From the NCBI GenBank assembly GCA_934481345.1, contig CAKSPF010000001.1, positions 62,001 through 126,000 of the forward strand: a DNA stretch of 64,000 nt, read 5' to 3'. The stretch's first letter is position 1. Every line of letters begins with the position of its first letter. The notes beneath the pieces were generated by a model. It did not search any database. It was given only the letters and a program-made list of their open reading frames with translations, and was not told where the DNA came from. Source of the stretch: an uncultured Clostridia bacterium (lineage in GTDB: Bacteria > Bacillota > Clostridia > UMGS1810). The position numbers and the translations under genes are program-made. This document shows, one piece after another, positions 17,269-25,902 of the stretch.

Positions 17269-18234
17269 TCAGCTTACGGAAGAGCTCCATTTTCCGCATT
17301 TATCGCCCCACATAGCCTTAACCTGACCGTCTACCAAAACCTTGATTACTTCGCATGCATTGCTGCATCCGCTGCATTCAAAGCTCTTCGGTGTAAATTC
17401 GAGATCAATGAAATCAAAGCCTTTGAACTTTGTGGATTCGCCCGTCTGCTCAACCTGATGCTTCGCCATGAGAGCCATACCTATGGCACCCATAACGTTA
17501 AAGTATTTAGGAATTATAATTTCATGGTTTACCTGTGTTTCAAACGCATGGATAATGCCTTTGTTTGCGGCAACACCGCCCTGGAATACAAACGGAGCTT
17601 CAAGTATTTTTCCTCTGCCGAGGTTGTTTAAATAGTTTCTTACAAGTGCGTCGCAAAGACCGCGTATAATATCAGCCTTTGAATATCCGTACTGCTGCTT
17701 TGCTATCATATCCGACTCGGCAAAAACGGTACATCTGCCGGCAATACGAACTTCATTTTCCGCCTGAAGTGCCAAATAACCGAAATCCTTTATGTCAACA
17801 CCGAGTCTTTCCGCCTGGTGATCGAGGAATGAACCCGTACCTGCGGCACAGACCGTATTCATGGAAAAATCCGTTACAATACCGTCTTTTAAAATTATAA
17901 TTTTGCTGTCCTGACCGCCGATTTCAAAAATTGTACGCGCCTCAGGATGAAAATGTATAGTTGCGGTTGCATGAGCGGTGATTTCGTTTTTAACAACATC
18001 AGCTCCGACCATAAGTCCTATCATCTGGCGGCCGCTGCCCGTAACTCCTATAGCCGCAACGTTATGTTCACTGTCTTTTAAAAACTCATTGAGCTGGCTC
18101 ATACCGTCTTTGACGGAATTAATCGGCTGACCTTTCGTTCTTATGTATCTGTCAAAAATAACGTTTGAGTCGTCATCAATTGCAATGACATTTGTACTTA
18201 CCGAACCGGTATCTATACCTACATATATATTCAT
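17269..18234 (-). CDS. acyl-CoA dehydratase activase (HgdC/BadG-type ATPase)
   Basis: 321 residues of the actin-like ASKHA fold. ATP-binding blocks are VGIDTGSVSTNVIAID, GVTGSGRQ and EIGGQDSKII. The two cysteines that hold the dimer-interface [4Fe-4S] cluster are visible in VCAAGTGSFLDHQAERLG and AGRCTVFAESDMI. Family role: ATP-driven injection of one low-potential electron into a partner Fe-S protein. It is longer than HgdC (~260) by a C-terminal tail with FECSGCSNACEV (three Cys), suggesting an extra metal site. It follows two DUF2229-type genes, 11 bases apart, which suggests a fixed complex. Confidence 0.9.
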   Translation of the reverse strand: MNIYVGIDTGSVSTNVIAIDDDSNVIFDRYIRTKGQPINSVKDGMSQLNEFLKDSEHNVAAIGVTGSGRQMIGLMVGADVVKNEITAHATATIHFHPEARTIFEIGGQDSKIIILKDGIVTDFSMNTVCAAGTGSFLDHQAERLGVDIKDFGYLALQAENEVRIAGRCTVFAESDMIAKQQYGYSKADIIRGLCDALVRNYLNNLGRGKILEAPFVFQGGVAANKGIIHAFETQVNHEIIIPKYFNVMGAIGMALMAKHQVEQTGESTKFKGFDFIDLEFTPKSFECSGCSNACEVIKVLVDGQVKAMWGDKCGKWSSSVS

Positions 18235-18245
18235 AGCTTTCTCCC

Positions 18246-19376
18246 TTAAACCTCGGCAAAAACACTGTCGCGGTTTCCTTTTCTGATATTTGTTTTAGAG
18301 CGTTTTCTGCCTGCACACAAGTCAACAAACGCCTCAAGCCTTGTCTGAGTATTCGCCTCGCCGTTCTGCTCATCTATAGACATGGAAAGAATCGGAATAT
18401 CAAACTGCTCGCTTAGCTTATGCGACATACTGCGCGTCACAAGCTCCGGCAGACATCCGAAAGGCATCAGGTGAATAATGCCGTCATACCCTCTTTTTGA
18501 AAATTCCTCAATCCAGCCGATATTTCCCAGGTGATGACCGCCGCAGTTACAGGTTGTATATTTTTTGCCGTTTTCATGAATCCTGTGTGTTTCATCATGG
18601 CACATAAATGACGGCGTAGCATTGTGGCTTACCCATTCGGATATGTACTGCGTGCTTGCAACTTCAACACCCAGGGCATTTAAGCGGCTCTCTATATTCA
18701 TATTTGTGGCACTGTCTATTACGACAAAAATTTCTCCGACCACACCGAAACGAAGTCTTTTATTCTTATCCGGCTTCTTTACGGGAATCATTTTCATTTC
18801 AGACAGAGCTTTTTGGTATTCCGCTTTAAGCTGTCTTTTTGTTTTGCACTTATAGAACGTATCATTTACATTCTCAAGCAGTTTATCAAAATCGCCGCGG
18901 TTTACCTCGTATGCACGTTCAACCTTTATTCTTTTCTCAATGTCGTCAAGGTAATCTATCATTTTGAGTGCAAAAAGCACTGATTTAAGCACCTTGAAAA
19001 CAGACTTTTTATTTTTTATCCGGTTAAGCTGTTTTAAGAAATATCCGGGATTTTTGAAGAACGAATCAAAAATTACTATTTCTGTACCGTATCCCAGTTT
19101 TTTTAATATACGGCGGTGAATCTCGCAGTACATTCCCGCTCTGCACGGTCCGCATCCTCCGGAAGAAACTATAACTTCAGCGCCGTTTTCGCACGCTTCT
19201 ATATATGTACCTGCCATAACCTTTGATGGATAGCATATAAACTCCGGACTGTTCAAAACTCCGAGGTCAAAGGTTCTCTGCGTCGGTCGCTGCGGCATAA
19301 TAACCTCATGTCCCAAATCCTCCAAAAGCCTTTTGTATGCCGTCACCTGCCCCATATGAGGAAAACTTATCTTCAT
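18246..19376 (-). CDS. CoA-dehydratase-activase-associated Fe-S protein (DUF2229/COG3581-like)
   Basis: 376 residues. Conserved Cys positions typical of the HgdB-like two-cubane or single-cluster fold are visible: SPEFICYPSK, SGGCGPCRAGMYCEIH, TTCNCGGHH and LMPFGCLPEL. The C-terminus IDEQNGEANTQTRLEAFVD matches the same motif in its neighbour. Probably the electron acceptor of the activase. In many anaerobes this unit is one section of a single ~1400-residue protein; here it is a separate gene whose ATG overlaps the upstream stop by four bases. The enzymatic substrate is unknown. Confidence 0.8.
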   Translation of the reverse strand: MKISFPHMGQVTAYKRLLEDLGHEVIMPQRPTQRTFDLGVLNSPEFICYPSKVMAGTYIEACENGAEVIVSSGGCGPCRAGMYCEIHRRILKKLGYGTEIVIFDSFFKNPGYFLKQLNRIKNKKSVFKVLKSVLFALKMIDYLDDIEKRIKVERAYEVNRGDFDKLLENVNDTFYKCKTKRQLKAEYQKALSEMKMIPVKKPDKNKRLRFGVVGEIFVVIDSATNMNIESRLNALGVEVASTQYISEWVSHNATPSFMCHDETHRIHENGKKYTTCNCGGHHLGNIGWIEEFSKRGYDGIIHLMPFGCLPELVTRSMSHKLSEQFDIPILSMSIDEQNGEANTQTRLEAFVDLCAGRKRSKTNIRKGNRDSVFAEV

Positions 19377-20359
19377 AATCTATCACCCTTTGAAACAGAA
19401 AATTTACGCATTTTAAGCATATCTATGTACGCTTCGAGCCTTGTCTGAGTATGATTATCACCCGTATGCTCATCAATACGCAAGGTAAGAAACGGAACAT
19501 TCGCATCATCACAGTCGCCCTCCATAAGCCTTCCTATTATGGAATCCGGACCGCAGCCGAAAGCCGTAAGATGTATTATTCCGTCTATATTTCCGTTCTT
19601 AATGAGATACTTGGAGGCATTATAGATTTTTCTTGCAAATATCCAGAACGGCTCTTTAATATTATTTTTATCTTTTTTCACAGCCTCGTCGGGCAGCATG
19701 TCAAAGGTAATTACTCTGACGCCCATTTCACGAAGTCTTTTTAGAGTATCCATGCTTACATACGGATCATAAACGTTATTTACATATCCGAGCAGTGCTA
19801 TAGTGAGGTCAGCGCTGTCATTATGCGGCTCGACCGTTTTGCCGTCCAGTATGTCATATGCTTCCGGAACGGTATAACCGCTTGTGTTATACTTTCTGAA
19901 CTCCGACTGCTTATCCACAGCCTTTTTAAGTGCATCTTTAAGCTGCTTTCTGCTCACACCGAGGTACGAGCAAAGCGGCATATGAACATCAAGACTGTTC
20001 AAATCGTCTTTTTTGGTATCATAATACAAAAACATAAACCTGTTCCAGTCGTTCTCAAACGAATATTTCACAAGCTCGACAAGTCCGAGAAATTTCGGAC
20101 AATAGTATTCGTGAGATACCATATGCATCTGCGGAACAAAAATATAATCCACATCGGTTTGCAGAAGTTCTGCCACATGACCGTTGAAGATCTTTATCGG
20201 AACGCAGATTTCCGTTTCGGTCGCATGGCAGCCCTCCGATATTATTTTTGTATTTGTTTCATTGCTTATTACAACTTCACATCCAAGCTCTGTAAAAAGC
20301 GTCTTCCAGAACGGATAGTAATAGTAATACATCAATGCACGGGGTATACCTATTTTCAT
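19373..20359 (-). CDS. CoA-dehydratase-activase-associated protein (DUF2229/COG3580-like)
   Basis: 328 residues. It starts with KIGIPRALMYYYYYPFWKT, the standard N-terminus of DUF2229, and has Cys residues in EGCHATETEICVPIK, YYCPKFLG and HLTAFGCGPDS. The C-terminal LRIDEHTGDNHTQTRLEAYI resembles the next gene, so the two are paralogous halves. First gene of a three-gene operon with its own promoter. A small Fe-S electron-transfer role is inferred from the activase neighbour; no reaction can be named. Confidence 0.8.
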   Translation of the reverse strand: MKIGIPRALMYYYYYPFWKTLFTELGCEVVISNETNTKIISEGCHATETEICVPIKIFNGHVAELLQTDVDYIFVPQMHMVSHEYYCPKFLGLVELVKYSFENDWNRFMFLYYDTKKDDLNSLDVHMPLCSYLGVSRKQLKDALKKAVDKQSEFRKYNTSGYTVPEAYDILDGKTVEPHNDSADLTIALLGYVNNVYDPYVSMDTLKRLREMGVRVITFDMLPDEAVKKDKNNIKEPFWIFARKIYNASKYLIKNGNIDGIIHLTAFGCGPDSIIGRLMEGDCDDANVPFLTLRIDEHTGDNHTQTRLEAYIDMLKMRKFSVSKGDRL

Positions 20360-20445
20360 AATATCAATTCTCCATTAACTTTCATTGAAAAAACGATCTC
20401 AATGTCTATATATAAATAAGTAGAAATTTGACCGCTTAAATATAT

Positions 20446-20473
20446 ATTATATATGTTTTTTTAAAAATGTCAA
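20446..20473 (-). promoter_or_regulatory. promoter of the activase operon
   Basis: Perfect TTGACA (20468-20473) and perfect TATAAT (20446-20451) with a 16-base spacer on the minus strand, about 90 bases before the first gene. Confidence 0.75.
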
Positions 20474-20504
20474 TGGAAAACTGTGTATTTATTTTTAAAT
20501 ATTT

Positions 20505-22349
20505 TTAATCGACATTTCCCAGCATAGCCATAAACTTATCTCCGGAAATGGTTTCTTCCTTTAAAAGAAATTCGGAAATCCTTATAAGTTTGTCAGAATA
20601 TTTCTCGAGTATTCCGCTTGCGCTGTCGTATGCGGAAGATACCGTATCCACTACCTCGGCGTCAATTTTTGCCTGAGTATCCGGCGAGCAGTTATACACG
20701 GCATCGCCTCCGAGATACCTGCTTGTTTCCCGTTCAAGTGCTACCATGCCGAATTCTTCGCTCATTCCGTAACGGCACACCATTGCCCTTGCAATTGCGG
20801 TTGCTTTTTCAATGTCGTTTGCGGCTCCGGTTGTAACGGAATCAAATACAAGCTTTTCCGCCGCTCTGCCGGCAGTGAGCGTAACAATTTTTGAAAAAGC
20901 TTCTTCCCTGCTCATGAGAAAGTGTTCATCCTCGTCTACCTGCATTGTAAATCCCAAAGCGCCCGATGTACGGGGCACAATGGTAATTTTATGAACAGGT
21001 GCGCTGGATTTCTGAACTGCCGCTACTATTGCATGCCCAACCTCATGGACGGAGATTATGTTTTTTTCCTTTTCGCTTATAACCATACCCTTGCGTTTAT
21101 ATCCTGCAAGAATAACGTCAATGCTTTCTTCAAAATCCTGATTGGTTACAAATGCCCGTGAGCATCTGACAGCTCTGAGAGCCGCTTCGTTTACAATATT
21201 TGCAAGCTCCGCTCCCGAAGCGCCGGAGGTAGCTCTCGCGATTGCCTTAAAATCTATATCTCCGTCCGTGCGGATTTTTTTCGCATGCACACGGAGTATG
21301 GCTTCTCTGCCGTTTAAATCGGGCAGTTCAACCGGAATACGGCGGTCAAACCTTCCGGGCCGCAAAAGCGCTTTATCCAGTGATTCCGGGCGGTTTGTGG
21401 CAGCAAGGATTACCACGCCCTTTCTGCCGTCAAAACCGTCCATTTCCGCCAAAAGCTGGTTTAAAGTCTGTTCTCTTTCATCATTGCCCGAAATCCCCTG
21501 CCCGTCGCGTTTTTTTCCGATAGTATCTATTTCGTCTATAAAAACTATGCACGGAGCTTTTTCATTTGCCTGGCGAAACAAATCCCTTACTTTAGCCGCA
21601 CCCATGCCGACAAACATTTCCACAAATTCCGAACCCGATATTGAAAAAAACGGCACCTTCGCCTCACCTGCAACTGCCTGTGCAAGAAGTGTTTTGCCTG
21701 TTCCCGGGGGTCCTACGAGAAGTACACCCTTTGGAATGGCGGCGCCTATTTCGGAATATTTAAGCGGATTATGCAAAATATCCACAATCTCCAGCAATCC
21801 CTCTTTTGCTTCTTCCTGCCCTGCCACATCGGCAAAGGTTTTGCCTGTCTGTGCCTTTACATAAACCTTGGCATTTGCCCTGCCAAAGCTCATCATATTG
21901 CCGCCGCGCGACATCTGTTTCATAAGAAGCTGCCATATGACAACAAAAAACAGCACGGGCACAATATAGCTTATTATAAACGACAAAAACGGATTGATTT
22001 TCTTCGGCGCAACTCTCGAAAAAGAAGCGCCTGCATCATAGAGCCTGTCTACCAGGCTATCGTCCTCCATTCTCACTGTCGAATATGCCTTTGCGCCTTT
22101 AACGCCTGTAAAAAAAGAGTTGTTTTGCTGTTCATCCTCTTTTGCGTCACTCAAAAGCGAAAAATATATTTTTTCTTCATCAACCTCAACGCGGTCGATA
22201 TTTTTATTTTTCAGTTCATTTAAGAAGGTATTGTAGCTGACCTCTTTGATACTGCCCAAAAATGCCGGATAAATAAATGTATTTAACAGTATTAATATCA
22301 CTATTGCGGCAAGCCAATAGAATATAAACGGTTTTTTTCTGTCTTTCAT
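20505..22349 (-). CDS. ftsH: ATP-dependent zinc metalloprotease FtsH
   Basis: 614 residues. Two membrane helices flank a short extracytoplasmic domain (about 10-30 and 110-135). The AAA+ core has Walker A GPPGTGKTLLAQ, Walker B IVFIDEIDTIG, and the second region of homology ATNRPESLDKALLRPGRFDR. The zinc site is SVHEVGHAIVAAV (HEVGH instead of the commoner HEAGH) with the third ligand Asp in the later helix. It degrades misassembled membrane and some soluble proteins. TTGGAG supports the ATG at 22349 over the start at 22397. It stands alone rather than next to tilS/hpt. Confidence 0.96.
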   Translation of the reverse strand: MKDRKKPFIFYWLAAIVILILLNTFIYPAFLGSIKEVSYNTFLNELKNKNIDRVEVDEEKIYFSLLSDAKEDEQQNNSFFTGVKGAKAYSTVRMEDDSLVDRLYDAGASFSRVAPKKINPFLSFIISYIVPVLFFVVIWQLLMKQMSRGGNMMSFGRANAKVYVKAQTGKTFADVAGQEEAKEGLLEIVDILHNPLKYSEIGAAIPKGVLLVGPPGTGKTLLAQAVAGEAKVPFFSISGSEFVEMFVGMGAAKVRDLFRQANEKAPCIVFIDEIDTIGKKRDGQGISGNDEREQTLNQLLAEMDGFDGRKGVVILAATNRPESLDKALLRPGRFDRRIPVELPDLNGREAILRVHAKKIRTDGDIDFKAIARATSGASGAELANIVNEAALRAVRCSRAFVTNQDFEESIDVILAGYKRKGMVISEKEKNIISVHEVGHAIVAAVQKSSAPVHKITIVPRTSGALGFTMQVDEDEHFLMSREEAFSKIVTLTAGRAAEKLVFDSVTTGAANDIEKATAIARAMVCRYGMSEEFGMVALERETSRYLGGDAVYNCSPDTQAKIDAEVVDTVSSAYDSASGILEKYSDKLIRISEFLLKEETISGDKFMAMLGNVD

Positions 22350-22418
22350 AATATCACGCTCCAAAAATATTGCAGATTTATTTTTTGCGAAACACAAGTA
22401 TTTTATTATTCGGAGCGC

Positions 22419-22453
22419 AAAAAACGCAGGAAAAATAATTTCCTGCGTTTTTT
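22419..22453 (-). terminator. intrinsic terminator of the YtrA-type ABC operon
   Basis: A 15-bp stem (AAAAAACGCAGGAAA-type arms) with a 5-base loop followed by U6 on the minus strand, 10 bases after the permease stop codon. Confidence 0.85.
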
Positions 22454-22462
22454 AATAATAAC

Positions 22463-24478
22463 TTATTTTACATATTTTGACAAATAATCCGGAAACTGCT
22501 GTACAGGTATTCTTACAAAATAATCATACAAACCGTCCTGTCCCGGAGCATCGCCGTATATGAAATAATAGTCTGTTGTCTGTACATCCGTTTTATCCGG
22601 CACAAAACCGTATTCGTCATACAGTCTGCTTGCATCCTGCGGACTTATGAGTACCTTTGTGCCGTCCGAAGACATATTGTACTCATCGGTATATTTTACG
22701 GGTTTATCCAGGATATACATGTTTTTGCCTGCAACATTATTTTTTGCAAGTACATCATAACCCTTTTCTTTCAAAAATTCAAGAGTATTTTTAAAATTGC
22801 CGTTTATGGTGACATTAAAGTTATAATAACCCTCGGTAAGCTCCCGCGAAAATACTTTCTGTTTATTGTTTTCCTCCTTGCTCATTGATATGTCAATGTA
22901 GAAGGAAACAGGGGTATATTCATAACACTTTTCGTATGACAATATATTTATATCTTTTTTGATTGCCTCAAACAGCGGCTTGGTATCCGCGTTCATTGCC
23001 CAGGCGTATTCGCTCCTCGTTGTTCCGGCAGTGGACAGAATGAGATTTGTATTTTTGATATTGTCAATATTAAGATATTTTAAACCGATATACTGCGACT
23101 TGTAGTCAGCGGACTCAAACATCATATTCATTGCTTTATCAGCTTCATTTTCAGATACACTGTATTTTCTTTTCAGAGTTTTACCGTTTTTCAGTTTATA
23201 TACAAGATTGATACCGAATCCTTCAGACGTATCGGGGTTATACATCGGTATATCCGAAATTGCATTTTCATGAATACGGATAACATTTTTTATTGCAGCT
23301 TCATCGGATACAAACGGCTCTTTATAGTTATACATATCGTAGAGAGAAACCTCTTTGACTTCACTCGGTGACGGAATATATGTTTCATATCCGAAAACGC
23401 TTGTGAATGCAAAAAACGATACAACTGCTCCGAAGCATACCGCAAATGCGGCAAATCCCTTGTATGCCTTAAATACTCTGAGGCTCTTTGTAATGAGCAT
23501 TTCCGCCGCAAAATAAACAATCGCACATACTACAGCAACTACAAATATCTTAAATCCTATACCGATGCTGTGATTTCCGGCAATTATGGCGCAGGAGGCA
23601 ATTGCCGCAAATGCCGTAACGCTGTATTTGAGTATAGGCTTAAACACCTTAAATGCCGCAACGTCGCCGCAGTATTCCATTTTGCGCTTTTTATACAGCA
23701 GATATGCCAGAAAATATGTGATAACCGCAAAAGCAAGATATATCCATGCCGCAGCAGAGTCAAAAGGACTGTGGTCATAAATAAATGACTTGAAAATCCA
23801 TACAATCGGCGTTTTTCTCATAAGTGTTTCCGCAAAGCTGTAATTTCCCGCAAAACCGTAAATAAAGTTATCGCCGGCAGTCACTATGGCAAGGCTGAGT
23901 ACCAGCGTAACGGTATGTATCAGTGCGTTAATTGCTACCATAGCAAACCCGTTACCCGTCAGAAATGCCGAAAATGACGCAACAGAAAACATCACAAACA
24001 GCACAAACAAATTAGCAACAAACCAGTTTAATGCCGGTACAATGCCAATCAATCTGCCGTATCCGCTAAGCGTCAAAACGATATACAAAACCGTATTTGC
24101 AGCAACAGGCAGAAACATAAGCGTAAACGCTCCGCACAGACTCGAAAAATAATTTGATTTTCTGTCTGTAGGCAAGCTGTGCAGAAATACGCTGTGGCGC
24201 GGCGAATGTACACCGTTATACACAAGCAAGGCAACAACAGTCGGCACTGCCGCCGCAAAAAGGAACGGTACAATTCTGAAACTGCCGTCATACAGCAAAG
24301 AATTAATATAGTTTACACCGTACACATAATTCTTTTTCATTTCTGCGGGACTTCGCATCAAGAATAAAAAAGGCCCCGAGAAAAACAGTATTATAAAATA
24401 CAAAAAGCTTCCCCACTTAAAGCGATGCAGGGTATTTTTATAAACAGCCTTATTAAACAAGGATTTTGCTGAAATCAT
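22463..24478 (-). CDS. ABC transporter permease (YtrA-operon type, large)
   Basis: 671 residues with about ten hydrophobic segments: a first set at residues ~20-280 and more to ~375, then a soluble region of ~260 residues. It begins inside the end of the ATPase gene (26-base overlap) with GGGAGG well placed for the ATG at 24478. The partner is the ATPase just upstream. Family knowledge: GntR(YtrA)/ATPase/permease sets often respond to cell-wall-active peptides. The substrate is not visible, and no conserved catalytic motif is expected in such permeases. Confidence 0.75.
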   Translation of the reverse strand: MISAKSLFNKAVYKNTLHRFKWGSFLYFIILFFSGPFLFLMRSPAEMKKNYVYGVNYINSLLYDGSFRIVPFLFAAAVPTVVALLVYNGVHSPRHSVFLHSLPTDRKSNYFSSLCGAFTLMFLPVAANTVLYIVLTLSGYGRLIGIVPALNWFVANLFVLFVMFSVASFSAFLTGNGFAMVAINALIHTVTLVLSLAIVTAGDNFIYGFAGNYSFAETLMRKTPIVWIFKSFIYDHSPFDSAAAWIYLAFAVITYFLAYLLYKKRKMEYCGDVAAFKVFKPILKYSVTAFAAIASCAIIAGNHSIGIGFKIFVVAVVCAIVYFAAEMLITKSLRVFKAYKGFAAFAVCFGAVVSFFAFTSVFGYETYIPSPSEVKEVSLYDMYNYKEPFVSDEAAIKNVIRIHENAISDIPMYNPDTSEGFGINLVYKLKNGKTLKRKYSVSENEADKAMNMMFESADYKSQYIGLKYLNIDNIKNTNLILSTAGTTRSEYAWAMNADTKPLFEAIKKDINILSYEKCYEYTPVSFYIDISMSKEENNKQKVFSRELTEGYYNFNVTINGNFKNTLEFLKEKGYDVLAKNNVAGKNMYILDKPVKYTDEYNMSSDGTKVLISPQDASRLYDEYGFVPDKTDVQTTDYYFIYGDAPGQDGLYDYFVRIPVQQFPDYLSKYVK

Positions 24479-25352
24479 ATCCAAGACCTCCCAACTCATA
24501 AATAAATACTTCTTCAAGCGTAAGACTTACCTTATCAAAAATAACCGGAGAATACTGCTGTATCACGCTGTCTGCATAATCCATAGAGCCTTTTACAATG
24601 ACGTTATAAACAGAGCCGAGCCTTGATGTATGCAGAATATTGAGTTTTTGGCATATTTCCTGCGGAAAGGCGCCGTCAAACGCAATCTGGTATTTATGAA
24701 CGCTTCCTTTAAGGTCATCAAGAGGTTTTTCTATTACCATTTTTCCGTTATGAATTATTCCTACATAGTCGCAGATGTCCTCAAGCTCTCTTAAATTGTG
24801 AGATGAAACGAGTATTGTCATTTCGCGGTCTGCCACATCGCTGATTATGAGATTCATAATCTGTTTTCTCATTACCGGGTCAAGTCCGTCAAGAGGTTCG
24901 TCAAGAATCAGTACGTCGGGCATACATGAAAGCACAAGCCTGAAAGCAACCTGCTTTTTCATTCCCTTGGACAATCTGCGTATCTGGCGTTTGTCATCAA
25001 TTTTAAAATACTTTCCGAGCTTTTCGTATCTTTCGCTGTCAAAATGTACATACATATTACGGTAAAAATTTGCCATATCCTTTATAGTATATGTACCGTA
25101 ATAATACCAGTCATCCGCTATGCTCAAAACTCTCTGCTTGAGCTGAGAATTTTCCCACACCGGCTGTCCGTCAATTTCAATTGAGCCTTTATCCGGCAAA
25201 AGCACGCCTGTAAGGTGATTCATTATGGTTGTTTTTCCGGCTCCGTTAGGACCGACCAAACCGTATATACTACCCTTTTTCACGTTCATATCAAACCCGT
25301 CAAGCGCACAAAAACTGCCAAAACATTTAACAACTCCCTGTGCCTTTATCAT
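24453..25352 (-). CDS. ABC transporter ATP-binding protein (YtrB-like)
   Basis: 299 residues. Walker A GPNGAGKTTIMNHLTG (about 34-49), signature RRLSKGMKKQVAF, Walker B VLILDEPLDGLDPV, and the switch His in VSSHNLRELEDICDYVGI are all intact. The signature is LSKGM rather than LSGGQ, common in this subfamily. It lies two bases after the GntR gene and overlaps the permease gene. Confidence 0.92.
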   Translation of the reverse strand: MIKAQGVVKCFGSFCALDGFDMNVKKGSIYGLVGPNGAGKTTIMNHLTGVLLPDKGSIEIDGQPVWENSQLKQRVLSIADDWYYYGTYTIKDMANFYRNMYVHFDSERYEKLGKYFKIDDKRQIRRLSKGMKKQVAFRLVLSCMPDVLILDEPLDGLDPVMRKQIMNLIISDVADREMTILVSSHNLRELEDICDYVGIIHNGKMVIEKPLDDLKGSVHKYQIAFDGAFPQEICQKLNILHTSRLGSVYNVIVKGSMDYADSVIQQYSPVIFDKVSLTLEEVFIYELGGLGYDFSKILV

Positions 25353-25354
25353 AA

Positions 25355-25726
25355 TTAACTATTCCTTTCGATATAAATATTTTTTACAACATTTAAAATG
25401 TTTTTTTCATCTTCGCCGAGATAACACAGCTCTTTTACCGTAGATTCCAAAGCGGTATACAAGGCGTTAATCTGCGATGAATTTACTGTTTCAATCTTTG
25501 AAACAAAATTTCCCTTTCCGCGTACACTGTAGATTATTCCGTCTGTTTCAAGAGTCCTGTACGCACGCTGAACCGTGTTTGGATTTACCGTAAGACTTAC
25601 GGAAAGCTCCCTTACAGACGGCAGTTGTTCGTCTGTTTTGAGTACGCCGCTTATTATAAGCTCCTTTATTCCGAAACTTATCTGTTCATGCAAGGGCTTA
25701 TCGTTTTTGTAATCAAGCTTTATCAT
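25355..25726 (-). CDS. GntR family transcriptional regulator (YtrA subfamily)
   Basis: 123 residues. An N-terminal winged helix (KPLHEQISFGIKELIISG, PSVRELSVSLTVNPNTVQRA, then YRTLETDGIIY) is followed by only ~50 helical residues. This short C-terminal part is the mark of YtrA-type members, which have no large ligand domain. First gene of the regulator-ATPase-permease operon. A 12-base perfect palindrome at the predicted start of transcription suggests autorepression. Confidence 0.92.
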   Translation of the reverse strand: MIKLDYKNDKPLHEQISFGIKELIISGVLKTDEQLPSVRELSVSLTVNPNTVQRAYRTLETDGIIYSVRGKGNFVSKIETVNSSQINALYTALESTVKELCYLGEDEKNILNVVKNIYIERNS

Positions 25727-25758
25727 ATTATCACCCCCGTTTCGCCAACTGTATTATC

Positions 25759-25804
25759 TGTATTAATACACTTATAATATAGCATATGTTTTTTTGTTTG
25801 TCAA
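25759..25804 (-). promoter_or_regulatory. promoter plus palindromic operator of the YtrA-type operon
   Basis: TTGACA (25799-25804) and TATATT (25776-25781) are 17 bases apart on the minus strand. Just downstream of the -10, around the transcription start, lies the perfect palindrome TGTATTAATACA (25759-25770), a likely binding site for the GntR regulator encoded next. Confidence 0.65.
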
Positions 25805-25831
25805 GAAAAATTCATAAAATTTTTTACAGAA

Positions 25832-25861
25832 AAAATCACCTGCATGATGCAGGTGATTTTT
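25832..25861 (-). terminator. intrinsic terminator after the ECF operon
   Basis: A near-perfect stem with arms around ATCACCTGCA/TGCAGGTGAT and a 4-6 base loop, followed by U6 on the minus strand. It also has a T run on the plus strand and so may be bidirectional, but only the minus strand has a gene feeding it. Confidence 0.85.
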
Positions 25862-25902
25862 CGGAGAAATTATTTGGAAATTTTGTGAAAAAGTTATCTG
25901 TA

